A DNA stretch of 64,000 nucleotides from Paenibacillus tyrphae (GTDB taxonomy: Bacteria; Bacillota; Bacilli; Paenibacillales; NBRC-103111): the NCBI RefSeq assembly GCF_024158745.1, contig NZ_JAMZAW010000005.1, positions 62,001-126,000 of the forward strand, given 5' to 3'. Shown in pieces: positions 7,028 through 14,772 of this stretch. The position numbers and the translations under genes were made by a program. The stretch's first letter is position 1; each line of letters opens with the position of its first letter. A model generated the notes under the pieces. It saw only the letters and a list, made by a program, of their open reading frames with translations, was not told the origin of the DNA and did not search any database.

Positions 7028-8005
7028 TTAGGCGCCGAAATCGAAGTTCGGATATACGTACGGAGCTTTGGCCGGCTCGGCTTTGGCGACTTTCTCGACC
7101 TTCAGTACCATGATGTCGGCATCGTTCAGCTTTGTTTTTTGAATCGTGCCGGTGACCGTGACCCAGCTATCGTCCGCCAGCGTATTGGCCCGGTCGTATT
7201 CAACCAGCACCCCGAACGGGGCGGCGTCCGCGGAGCAGCATTGGATGGAGAAGCGCGCTACGACGAACTGGTTGCTTTTCATTTCCTCCTGCCGGTAAAC
7301 GAAGCCGGTGAGCTGCAGCTTTTTGCCGACGAACCGGTCGAGATACAGGTCGACGGACGTCAGCGTCTCGATGAACAAGTCTTCTTTCACCGTAATCAAA
7401 TCGGACTTGTAGAGCTGCTTCGCATATTTGGCGTACTGCTGGGTAAATTTATCCGCGGGAAACAGCTCCCCGTCCGCAGGCGCCGCCGCTTGGGTCCCGG
7501 GTGTTTGAGCGCTTGGAGCAGCGGGGGTGGCATCCGTACCCGCGGGAGTCCCTGCCGGGGCGCTTCCGGTTCCGGTCTCCGTGCCGCTTCCTGCGGCGGT
7601 TTCGCTGTCTTTTTTCACCGAGCTAGCGCTGCTGAGGTTCATCCCTTTCTTGGCGGCAAGGCTGCTGCCCATCGTGCTGTCGGGAAGCAGAAAGCCCAGC
7701 AGCAGCGGGAAGAAAAACAATCCGTACACGACGACGTTTTTGAACAGCGACCGTGACGGCGTGTGATCATGATCGCAATCGCAGACGGCGGCGGCCCGGC
7801 CGCGCCAGGTGCGAAGCGTCAAGTAGAGCTGGTAGGCGGCGACGGCGTACAGGGCGACGGCTGACCATTTGACGTAGTCGACCATCCGGGGCGCGATGTA
7901 CAGCAGGATGCCGTCGGTTTTGACCAGATAGGCGATGTAGACAGCAAAGCCGAGCAGAATAACGGTTTTCAATGCATGATGCAGGCCCAGTACCCGAGAA
8001 TTCAC
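7028..8005 (-). CDS. ycgQ: TIGR03943 / YcgQ-like membrane protein
   Basis: Partner subunit of a predicted YcgR-type permease, 325 aa. The N-terminus has two or three hydrophobic segments (about residues 12-30, 40-60 and 85-105). A low-complexity Ala/Thr/Gly/Pro linker (about 130-180) follows, then an extracytoplasmic strand-rich domain with the conserved FVVARFSIQCCSADA cysteine pair and FGVLVEY. GTG 8005 is chosen because AAAGGAG lies 8 nt before it; the frame opens slightly earlier at 8014. It starts 35 bp after the permease gene and is surely in one operon with it. The upstream Zur-like box and the partner's His-rich loop suggest divalent metal (zinc) handling, which is an inference. Confidence 0.82.
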   Translation of the reverse strand: MNSRVLGLHHALKTVILLGFAVYIAYLVKTDGILLYIAPRMVDYVKWSAVALYAVAAYQLYLTLRTWRGRAAAVCDCDHDHTPSRSLFKNVVVYGLFFFPLLLGFLLPDSTMGSSLAAKKGMNLSSASSVKKDSETAAGSGTETGTGSAPAGTPAGTDATPAAPSAQTPGTQAAAPADGELFPADKFTQQYAKYAKQLYKSDLITVKEDLFIETLTSVDLYLDRFVGKKLQLTGFVYRQEEMKSNQFVVARFSIQCCSADAAPFGVLVEYDRANTLADDSWVTVTGTIQKTKLNDADIMVLKVEKVAKAEPAKAPYVYPNFDFGA

Positions 8006-8040
8006 GGCACACACTCCTTTTTGCCTTGTTGGATGTCAAT

Positions 8041-9246
8041 TTACATGAAAAAAATCCGTTCGTACAGCAGCGATGCGGCAAGCACGACAATGACCACCAG
8101 TGCGGACAGCAGGAGCACGAAGCGGGCGCGGAAGGCCGACAGCAGCATCAGCGTGCTTTTCAAATCGAGCATCGGACCGAAGACGAGAAACGTCAGCAGC
8201 GAACCGGTCGAGAAGGTTGCGGAAAACGACGAAGCGACGAAAGCATCCGAAGTGGAGCAGAGCGACAAGACGTACCCGAGGCCCATCATGAACAGATGGG
8301 ACGTAAAGTCTCCTTGGCCGATGGATACGAGACTTTCGCGCGCGACGAACGTTTGAATGAGTGCCGTCAGAAATGCGCCGAAAATCAAATATTTCCCCAT
8401 ATCGAAAAACTCGTCCGAGGCGTGTCCGAGGACGCCGAGCAAACGGCCGGTGCGGCTGCGGCCATGCCCGTGATCGTGCGCATGATCATGGTCCGCATGG
8501 CTATGGGCATGCATATGGTCATGGTGCGTGTGGCTGTGAGTATGCGTATGCCCGTGATGGTGGGCATGGTCATGACGATGCATAGGGGATTGGTCATGCT
8601 CATGTGTATGCTCGTGCTCGTGCGCGCTATGCCGGGTATCGTGGCGCTCATGCCCGACTTGGGGGGCGCCGTACCCGTTGGCGCTAAGATCCGGCGCCGC
8701 CCCGCGGATCGGATTGCGCTTCACGAACCGGTACACAATAAGGCCGATCGCCGCCGCAACGACGAAGGCGAGCGCCATTCGGGAATAGGCGATCTCCGGC
8801 CGCGTGCGGAACGCCATGAAGGTTGCGGCGTATACAACGGGATTGATAATCGGACCGGCGAGAATGAAGACGACGGCCACATAGACCGGCATTCCCTTCA
8901 GCACCAGCCGGCGGATGACCGGCACCATGCCGCATTCGCACAGCGGAAAAATGATCCCGACGACGCAGGCGAACAGGATGCCGAGCACCGGATTTTTCGG
9001 CGTCAGCCGGCGGATGGTTTGCTCGGACACGAACATCTGCAGCAGGGCGGACACGAGCACGCCAAGCAGGACGAACGGCAGCGCTTCGAGGATAATGCTG
9101 ATGAACAGCGTTTTGAAATTTTGCACGCCGGCGCTGCTTAAAAAAGACAAGTCCGGCGGCTGCTTTTGCGTATAAATGAGAACGAGCATCAGGATGCACA
9201 GCACGGCGAGAATGTTCGCAACCCACCGTTGGACGATTGTTTGCAA
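8041..9246 (-). CDS. ycgR: YcgR-like permease with histidine-rich loop
   Basis: Polytopic membrane permease (DUF318/ArsP_1-type family), 401 aa, longer than B. subtilis YcgR. About eight hydrophobic segments fall in two halves. The first half carries FPLCECGMVPVI, a conserved Cys-Glu-Cys site. Between the halves (about residues 199-267) is an insertion with roughly 29 histidines in about 68 residues, arranged as H-x-H repeats, the hallmark of a zinc/nickel-binding loop. Translation begins at TTG 9246, ten nt after AAGGAG; an overlapping ATG lies in another frame. The Zur-like box 21 bp upstream and the YcgQ partner downstream support a metal-responsive transport operon. Direction and ion are not known. 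Confidence 0.85.
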   Translation of the reverse strand: MQTIVQRWVANILAVLCILMLVLIYTQKQPPDLSFLSSAGVQNFKTLFISIILEALPFVLLGVLVSALLQMFVSEQTIRRLTPKNPVLGILFACVVGIIFPLCECGMVPVIRRLVLKGMPVYVAVVFILAGPIINPVVYAATFMAFRTRPEIAYSRMALAFVVAAAIGLIVYRFVKRNPIRGAAPDLSANGYGAPQVGHERHDTRHSAHEHEHTHEHDQSPMHRHDHAHHHGHTHTHSHTHHDHMHAHSHADHDHAHDHGHGRSRTGRLLGVLGHASDEFFDMGKYLIFGAFLTALIQTFVARESLVSIGQGDFTSHLFMMGLGYVLSLCSTSDAFVASSFSATFSTGSLLTFLVFGPMLDLKSTLMLLSAFRARFVLLLSALVVIVVLAASLLYERIFFM

Positions 9247-9266
9247 GGGGCATGTCTCCTTATTAT

Positions 9267-9281
9267 TCGTAATTATTATTA
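9267..9281. promoter_or_regulatory. Candidate Zur box (zinc uptake repressor)
   Basis: TCGTAATTATTATTA matches the Bacillus 7-1-7 Zur pattern TCGTAATNATTACGA at 12 of 14 defined positions, with a perfect left half. It overlaps a minus-strand TATAAT (9283-9278) upstream of the YcgR-like gene. The pattern is recalled, not computed; AT-richness makes chance matches possible. Confidence 0.45.
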
Positions 9282-9386
9282 TATAGTATGCTTTCCGGTT
9301 CGTACATAGGACAAGTTTTTAAAGCTTTATGAAGGCTGGAAAAGCGCGTGGCTGCGGCGGAGGACGTTCCTGTTCCGATTCCGAGG

Positions 9387-9416
9387 TTGACAAGGGGGAT
9401 GTCGTTTAGGTACAAT
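9387..9416 (+). promoter_or_regulatory. Sigma-A promoter of the trpS leader
   Basis: Perfect TTGACA (9387-9392), 18-bp spacer, TACAAT (9411-9416), just before the first T-box bases. Confidence 0.8.
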
Positions 9417-9423
9417 GACGTCT

Positions 9424-9718
9424 AATAAGAGCGATGACGGGAATAAGTAGGTGGCAGGCAAGCTCTGCAGAGAGCCGGTGGGTGGTGCGAACCGGCGGGC
9501 GGCGGCCGATCGAATGGATCCCTGAGCTGAAGGTTGAACGTGCGCAGACGACCCGGGCCCGGGTAAGCTTAGATTCAGCGTTGCGCGCCGGTAGGCCGGT
9601 CCGGTTTCCTCCCCGTTACAGGAGGCTGAAGGCCCGCGGTATCTGTCTTGGACAGACGGTTGCGGGTAAATTAGGGTGGCACCACGGTCTCTCGTCCCTT
9701 GCGGCGGGAGGCCTTTTT
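9424..9718 (+). ncRNA. T-box riboswitch (tryptophan specifier)
   Basis: About 295-nt leader RNA that senses uncharged tRNA-Trp and switches between terminator and antiterminator. Stem I landmarks are the AGTA bulge (near 9446), the AGAGA bulge with its GC stem (9470-9497) and the specifier loop GAATGGATC in which TGG (9515-9517) is the Trp codon. The T-box core AGGGTGGCACCACGG is at 9673-9687. It is followed by the terminator hairpin CGTCCC...GGCGGGAGG with five T. The specifier agrees with the downstream gene, trpS. Confidence 0.95.
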
Positions 9719-9770
9719 GTTTTTCTCGGGAAGCTTCAGGCGAGATAAGATAAAGGAGGCGGACTGCGAA

Positions 9771-10760
9771 ATGTCCAAATTGAGAGTATTGTCCGGCATG
9801 CAGCCCAGCGGTCAGCTGACGCTCGGCAACTATATCGGCGCATTGAAAAATTACGTAAAGCTTCAACATACGCACGATTGCTATTTTATGGTGGTGGACC
9901 TGCACGCCGTCACGGTGCCGCAGGATCCGGAAAAGCTGAAGGATCAGTCGGAAGCCGTCGCTGCGCTCTACCTGGCAGCAGGCATCGATCCGAACGTGGC
10001 GACCGTGTTCCTGCAATCGACCGTATCCGCGCATGCCGAGCTCGGCTGGCTGATGACGACGCTCACGTATATGGGCGAGCTGGAACGCATGACGCAGTTC
10101 AAAGACAAATCCGCCGGCAAGGAATCCGTCGGCGCCGGCCTGTTCACTTATCCGTCGCTGATGGCCGCCGACATTTTGCTGTACGATACGGCTCTTGTCC
10201 CGGTCGGCGACGACCAGACGCAGCATTTGGAGCTGACGCGCGATCTGGCGCACCGCTTCAATCAGCGTTACGGCGACACGTTTGCGATTCCGAAAGGCTA
10301 CTTCCCTGAAGTAGGCGCACGGATTATGTCGTTGGATGACGCGTCCAAGAAGATGAGCAAGAGCAGCCCGAACGCCGGCAGCTACATTGCGATGCTGGAT
10401 GCCCCGGACGTCATCCGCAAAAAAATAAGCCGGGCCGTAACCGACTCGGGGCGGGAAGTGAAGTTCGATCCGCAAAACAAACCGGAGGTTAGCAACTTGA
10501 TCAGCATCTATGCCCAATGCGCGGACAAAACGATCGCGGAGATCGAAGCGCAGTACGAAGGGCAAGGCTACGGGCCGTTCAAGAAAGATTTGGCCGAAGC
10601 GGTCGTAGCTGCCTTGGAGCCGATCCAGCAGCGGTATGCGGAGATCCGCAGCTCGGGCGAGCTGTACGATATTTTGCGTCAAGGCAAAGAACGCGCGGGA
10701 GCGCAAGCGGAGCAAATGCTGAAGCGGGTTAAAGAAAAAATGGGCTACGTCGTTCTGTAG
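9771..10760 (+). CDS. trpS: Tryptophanyl-tRNA synthetase
   Basis: Class I aminoacyl-tRNA synthetase that charges tRNA-Trp, 329 aa, the normal bacterial length. The HIGH-like motif is seen in SGMQPSGQLTLGNYIGA (about residues 8-24) and the KMSKS loop as KKMSKSSPN (about 194-202). The ATG at 9771 follows AAAGGAGGCG. Expression is controlled by the Trp-specific T-box directly upstream, so transcription rises when charged tRNA-Trp is scarce. A strong bidirectional hairpin follows the stop codon. Confidence 0.98.
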   Translation: MSKLRVLSGMQPSGQLTLGNYIGALKNYVKLQHTHDCYFMVVDLHAVTVPQDPEKLKDQSEAVAALYLAAGIDPNVATVFLQSTVSAHAELGWLMTTLTYMGELERMTQFKDKSAGKESVGAGLFTYPSLMAADILLYDTALVPVGDDQTQHLELTRDLAHRFNQRYGDTFAIPKGYFPEVGARIMSLDDASKKMSKSSPNAGSYIAMLDAPDVIRKKISRAVTDSGREVKFDPQNKPEVSNLISIYAQCADKTIAEIEAQYEGQGYGPFKKDLAEAVVAALEPIQQRYAEIRSSGELYDILRQGKERAGAQAEQMLKRVKEKMGYVVL

Positions 10761-10769
10761 CCCATCCCA

Positions 10770-10813
10770 GGGCTTGTCCGGACGAAACTTCTTCGTCCCG
10801 GGCAAGCTCTTTT
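10770..10813. terminator. Bidirectional terminator after trpS
   Basis: Long near-perfect stem GGGCTTGTCCGG-ACGAA / TTCGTCCCGGGCAAGCTC with a short loop, then TTTT on the plus strand. It also touches the stop codon of the convergent small membrane gene. Confidence 0.8.
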
Positions 10814-10988
10814 ATTCGTTTCGTTTTCTCAATTTGGCTTTCACGATAAAGCCGGCTCCGATAAACAGCACCGACAACAAGCCGGACAGCGCAGCAAGCC
10901 AAGGCTTGCCCGTGGCCATAAAGTAGCTTATGCACGCGAGGAGCGCCGTGCCTCCGAAAGCAAAAAACAACCCTAATCCTTTCGTCAT
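10812..10988 (-). CDS. Small membrane protein with two helices, 58 aa
   Basis: Short hydrophobic protein: two predicted membrane helices (about residues 4-24 and 28-50) joined by a GKPW turn, ending in a basic tail KAKLRKRNE that would be cytoplasmic. The start is ATG 10988, with GGAAAGG and GCAGGTG upstream (spacing long); the frame extends to 11165 but without support. It is convergent with trpS, sharing the terminator. Unrecognised. Confidence 0.6.
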   Translation of the reverse strand: MTKGLGLFFAFGGTALLACISYFMATGKPWLAALSGLLSVLFIGAGFIVKAKLRKRNE

Positions 10989-11050
10989 GTCGAGTCCGCA
11001 CCTGCCTTTCCGATAAAATTTGAAACTCCGATTGATTTTTTCAAAAGGGA

Positions 11051-11079
11051 GTATAAGTTCAAGCATACGACACATAATA
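11051..11079 (+). promoter_or_regulatory. Sigma-G (forespore) promoter
   Basis: GTATA (11051-11055), 17 bp, CATAATA (11073-11079): a full match to the recalled GHATR / CATNNTA pattern. A 14-bp perfect palindrome TTGCAAGCTTGCAA (11083-11096) covers the likely transcription start. Confidence 0.65.
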
Positions 11080-11136
11080 AGCTTGCAAGCTTGCAAATAC
11101 ATCAAAGACATCATCCCGTTGAAAGGAGTGCTGAAC

Positions 11137-11364
11137 ATGGGTGCAGGACAATCCCGCAGCAGCAATCAATTAGTTGTACCTCAAGCAAACCAAGCTTTGG
11201 AGCAATTGAAGTATGAGGTTGCTCAAGAACTGGGCATTCAAATTCCGCAAGACGGCTACTACGGTTACATGGCTTCCCGCGACACAGGCGCAATCGGTGG
11301 TCACATTACCCGCCGCTTGGTCCAAATCGCCGAGCAAGCCATCTCCGGCGGCGCAGCCCGCTAA
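11137..11364 (+). CDS. Alpha/beta-type small acid-soluble spore protein
   Basis: Second spore DNA-binding protein, 75 aa, differing from the copy at 3499-3726 at only a few positions in the core (for example ALEQLK for ALDQLK and GYMASRD for GFMATRD) and ending AISGGAAR instead of QLAGKFTR. The core EVAQELGI and DTGAIGGHITRRLVQIAEQ are intact. The start is ATG 11137 with GAAAGGAG upstream; earlier in-frame codons lie in the promoter. It has a sigma-G promoter and its own terminator. Confidence 0.97.
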   Translation: MGAGQSRSSNQLVVPQANQALEQLKYEVAQELGIQIPQDGYYGYMASRDTGAIGGHITRRLVQIAEQAISGGAAR

Positions 11365-11397
11365 CCGCAGGGCTTTGGAACAAAGCTTCATGAATAT

Positions 11398-11427
11398 AAG
11401 CTCAAGGAGAAATCCTTGAGCTTTTTT
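11398..11427 (+). terminator. Terminator of the second spore protein gene
   Basis: Perfect 11-bp stem AAGCTCAAGGA (11398-11408) / TCCTTGAGCTT (11413-11423), GAAA loop, T run. Confidence 0.93.
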
Positions 11428-11464
11428 CCATGGCAGCAAAAAAAGAGGAGGATGAGCCCGCCTG

Positions 11465-12448
11465 TTAAGCGCCGCCCATCCGCAGCTTCTTTTCGAGCCG
11501 GGAATCGCTGACCCAGCCTACGTACGAATCGATCGGATTCAGCTTTTTGTCCAGCAGCAGCACCGCGACGAACGGATACTGCTTGCGGTGCCGGTAGCGC
11601 ACGTCAGCCCAGCGCACCTCGTATCCCCAGGCGTGCTCCTTCAGCTCGGCGCAAGCATAGGAAGTAAAGTACAGGAAGCAGGCGACGTTCGGATGCGTCT
11701 TGGACGCCTCCACGGCAGGGTGGACGGCGCAGGAAACCCGATCAATCCAATTGATCTTGCGGTTTTTGAGCTCCCCGAGCTGGAACGAGCCGTCCTGCTT
11801 CCGCTTCACGATCTGCCACTGGTGCAGATGGACCGTCGGGATCAGCGTGTACCGGTCGCCGGACTCGTAAGTCGAATCCTGAAGGTGCAACCCTGACTCG
11901 AGCCGGTAATGGGTCCATGAGCGCCATATATAATAGAGGGCGAGGAAGACGTATAATATAGGAAACAGAATTTCCGGACGCATCAGATGCACCGACCATA
12001 TGAAAATGGCGAGCACATGAGACGAGAAAATGACCGGGTCAAAAATGTGAATGATATTCCACGAGACCCATCGCTCCGAAATCGGGCGAAGCGCCTGGGT
12101 TCCATACGCGTTAAACAAATCGGTGAATACGTGAAACGCAACCGCAATAAACACCCACATCGTTACATGCCACATCGGCAAGGCGGGAAAGACAAGCCAG
12201 AGCATGCCGGAGATGAGCGCCGTCCAAAGCACCAAAGCAGGCAGCGAGTGGGATAAGCCACGGTGATTTTTAATGTAAGCGGCGTTTCCTTTCAGCCGCA
12301 GCAGCGTATCGGCATCGGGTGCCTGTGAGCCGGCCACCGTTCCGATCAGTACGGCTGTCGAAACCATCGGATCTGCTGCCACAACCGGATCGATATAAGC
12401 CAGGCCTGCAAGGCCGAGCCCGATCACTAGGTGTGTTCCGGTGTCCAT
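11465..12448 (-). CDS. yfhP: YfhP-like membrane-bound metal-dependent hydrolase (DUF457)
   Basis: Integral membrane protein of 327 aa, same length as B. subtilis YfhP as I remember it. It opens with MDTGTHLVIGLGLAGLAYID, where the first His is part of the family's metal site. Further conserved histidines appear in KNHRGLSHSLPAL and FHVFTDLFNAYGTQAL. Hydrophobic segments lie at about residues 62-85, 90-110 and 145-185; a soluble C-terminal third follows. The start ATG 12448 has GGAGGTTAGTCC upstream. The family is annotated as predicted hydrolase, but the reaction is unproven. It is an isolated gene. Confidence 0.85.
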   Translation of the reverse strand: MDTGTHLVIGLGLAGLAYIDPVVAADPMVSTAVLIGTVAGSQAPDADTLLRLKGNAAYIKNHRGLSHSLPALVLWTALISGMLWLVFPALPMWHVTMWVFIAVAFHVFTDLFNAYGTQALRPISERWVSWNIIHIFDPVIFSSHVLAIFIWSVHLMRPEILFPILYVFLALYYIWRSWTHYRLESGLHLQDSTYESGDRYTLIPTVHLHQWQIVKRKQDGSFQLGELKNRKINWIDRVSCAVHPAVEASKTHPNVACFLYFTSYACAELKEHAWGYEVRWADVRYRHRKQYPFVAVLLLDKKLNPIDSYVGWVSDSRLEKKLRMGGA

Positions 12449-12550
12449 GGACTAACCTCCTGAACGTCTAATTTTTCAATAGTCTACTCTAGCCCATTAC
12501 TATTAGTGTATCATTTTCTTGTCCAAAATAAAGCAAAGGCTGTGAAAAAA

Positions 12551-12874
12551 ATGTGTATCGTTTTTGTCGAATACCGAATTGATGAGTCATATCGCCCCCA
12601 ATACTTGACATGGTCTCAGCGGCTGTGCGACGACTTCCCCCAGGTGGAGCTGTACGAAGGAACGGATCAGCCGGGGCTGTTCGTGGAGCTGTGGAGCGGA
12701 CTTAGCGACGACCAATACCGGTTCATGCGGGCCGTCCGTACCCGGAAGGACGAATACGCCGCGGAACCGGGAGCGTGGGACGGGACCGATCCCGAACGTT
12801 GGGCGCCTCTCAAACAATGGGTGCCGGGCGGGTGTGTCAAAATCCATATTTGGCAGTTCCAAAAAGTCAAATAG
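12551..12874 (+). CDS. Conserved hypothetical protein, 107 aa
   Basis: Unrecognised small soluble protein with an alternating strand-helix pattern (CIVFVEYRI, then a helix, then VELYEGTDQPGLFVELW), which resembles dimeric alpha/beta-barrel proteins related to monooxygenase or NIPSNAP-like folds. It is rich in aromatic residues (Trp x7). The start is ATG 12551, with AAAGG about 12 nt upstream; the frame extends to 12506. It lies between a divergent gene and the ABC exporter operon; co-transcription with the exporter (89 bp away) is possible but not shown. Confidence 0.65.
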   Translation: MCIVFVEYRIDESYRPQYLTWSQRLCDDFPQVELYEGTDQPGLFVELWSGLSDDQYRFMRAVRTRKDEYAAEPGAWDGTDPERWAPLKQWVPGGCVKIHIWQFQKVK

Positions 12875-12963
12875 TCCATTTTATAAGGTAAACATATCCA
12901 TGGTTTCTTTCTCCCGATCGCGGTACCCTTACAATAGTCTTCAATTGCGACGGAGGAAAACGG

Positions 12964-14772
12964 ATGGAGAATAACAATATATTCTGGTCTCATATCAAGC
13001 GGAACCGTCTGCCCTACCTAATGGGCTTTGCATTATTGTCCATATCGTCCATCCTGCAGCTGATCATTCCCTGGCTGCTTGGACGGTTTACGGATAGCCT
13101 CCAGACAGGCGCGCTGACCTACGATCAGGCGGTCCGTTTCGGCGTCTGGATGATTGCCGCAGGATTTGGTATCGCTTTCTTCCGGTCTGTTTCCCGCATT
13201 TATTTGTTCCGGCTGTCGCGGCAGTTGGAGATGCGGGTGCGCGGCGAGCTGTTCGTCCACTGGGAGAAGCTGTCGGCGCAATATTTCAACAATCAACGGA
13301 TCGGGGATTTGATGTCGCATGCGATCAGTGATGTCGGTGTCATTCGCGAGGTGACGATGCAGGGATACTTCAACGTTATGGAAGCGGTGTTTCTGATCGT
13401 CGTTTCCGTTGCGGCCATGACGAGTTCGGTCAATCCTTGGCTAACGCTGCTGACGATGCTGCCTCTGCCGTTGCTCAGCCTGCTCGCCTACCGGTTCAAC
13501 AAGCGGATCATGCAGCAATCGAAGGATATGCAGTCCGCGATCTCCGATTTGACGAGCCGCGTGCAGGAATTTACCGCGGGCATCCGGGTTGTTAAAGCAT
13601 TCGTACAGGAAAAAGCGGAGCGGGAGCTGTTCACCCGGGATAACCGGCGGGCCGTCGAAATGAACCGGCGGTACGTGCGCTCGAACTCGTTATTCGGAGC
13701 GCTCAGCGCCGGGATTGTCGGGTTCAGCTTTCTCGTCTCGGTCGTGCTCGGCGGCATCATGGTACTGAAAGACATCATTACGCTCGGCGAATTCGTCGCT
13801 TTCAATACGTATTTGTCGCTGCTCATGGGACCGATCGAAAGCTTGGGCCGGGTCGTCAATTTGCTTCAGCGCGGGAAGGCTTCGGAGCTGCGGCTGCTGG
13901 AAATCTTCAATACGCAGCCGGACGTGGTGGACGACGTCATCGCGAAGCCGGAGATTCAAACGATCGGCGGCGAGATCGAGATCCGCGACTTGACATTCTC
14001 TTACCCTGAAGCGAAGCGGCCCTCCCTCCGGAACGTCTCGCTCAAGGTGCCGAAGGGCTCCAGCCTCGCCATCGTGGGCCGGGTCGGCAGCGGCAAAAGC
14101 ACGCTGGTGCATCTGCTCGTGCGGCTGTACAACCCGCCGAAAGGGACGGTGTTGATCGACGGGCACGACATTCATGAAATTCCGCTGCGGACGCTGCGCG
14201 GCCAGATCGGCATCGTGCCGCAGGACCAGTTCCTGTTCTCGTCCACGATCCGGGACAACATCGGGTTCGATCCGAAGCCCTACAGTGACGAGCAGGTCGT
14301 GGAAGCGGCCAAGATCGCCCAAGTCTACGAAAATATCGTCGAATTTCCGAACCAGTTCGATACGGCGCTCGGCGAGCGCGGCATCTCGCTTTCAGGCGGC
14401 CAGCGCCAGCGGGTAAGCATCGCGAGGGCTGTGATCAAGAAGCCGTCGGTGCTGATCTTCGACGACAGTTTGTCCGCGGTCGATACGATCACGGAGGATC
14501 TGATCCTCGAAGGGCTCAAATCCGTGATGAACCGGCGCACGACGATCATTATCGGGCACCGGATCTCGTCGGTGCAGAGCGCCGACCAAATCGTCGTCAT
14601 GGACGAAGGCCGCATCGTCGAGCGCGGCAATCACGAGCAATTGTTGGCCGTAAACGGCATTTACGCCGACATGTACCATAAGCAGCTGCTGGATCAGGAA
14701 GCCGAGCGGGAAGACGGACAGGAGCAAGAAGCCGCTGCTTCGCAGCTGATGCGGGGAGGGACGGGCGCATGA
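12964..14772 (+). CDS. yheI: ABC exporter half-transporter, degenerate-site subunit (YheI/BmrC-like)
   Basis: Membrane plus ATPase half-transporter, 602 aa. Six membrane helices fill about residues 18-300. The nucleotide-binding domain shows Walker A GRVGSGKST (about 377-385), Q-loop PQDQFLFSSTIRDNI, signature LSGGQRQR and Walker B VLIFDDSLSAVD. The catalytic glutamate after Walker B is aspartate here, as in the degenerate subunit of heterodimeric exporters such as BmrCD and TM287/288. The ATG at 12964 follows CGGAGG. The last codons overlap the next gene by 4 bp (ATGA), so the two subunits are translationally coupled. Likely role: drug or lipid efflux; substrate unknown. Confidence 0.93.
   Translation: MENNNIFWSHIKRNRLPYLMGFALLSISSILQLIIPWLLGRFTDSLQTGALTYDQAVRFGVWMIAAGFGIAFFRSVSRIYLFRLSRQLEMRVRGELFVHWEKLSAQYFNNQRIGDLMSHAISDVGVIREVTMQGYFNVMEAVFLIVVSVAAMTSSVNPWLTLLTMLPLPLLSLLAYRFNKRIMQQSKDMQSAISDLTSRVQEFTAGIRVVKAFVQEKAERELFTRDNRRAVEMNRRYVRSNSLFGALSAGIVGFSFLVSVVLGGIMVLKDIITLGEFVAFNTYLSLLMGPIESLGRVVNLLQRGKASELRLLEIFNTQPDVVDDVIAKPEIQTIGGEIEIRDLTFSYPEAKRPSLRNVSLKVPKGSSLAIVGRVGSGKSTLVHLLVRLYNPPKGTVLIDGHDIHEIPLRTLRGQIGIVPQDQFLFSSTIRDNIGFDPKPYSDEQVVEAAKIAQVYENIVEFPNQFDTALGERGISLSGGQRQRVSIARAVIKKPSVLIFDDSLSAVDTITEDLILEGLKSVMNRRTTIIIGHRISSVQSADQIVVMDEGRIVERGNHEQLLAVNGIYADMYHKQLLDQEAEREDGQEQEAAASQLMRGGTGA

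Noticed and set aside
9327-10805. 492-codon open frame on the minus strand
   Set aside because: It is antisense to the T-box and trpS, has no ribosome site and a composition expected from the opposite frame of a GC-rich gene.
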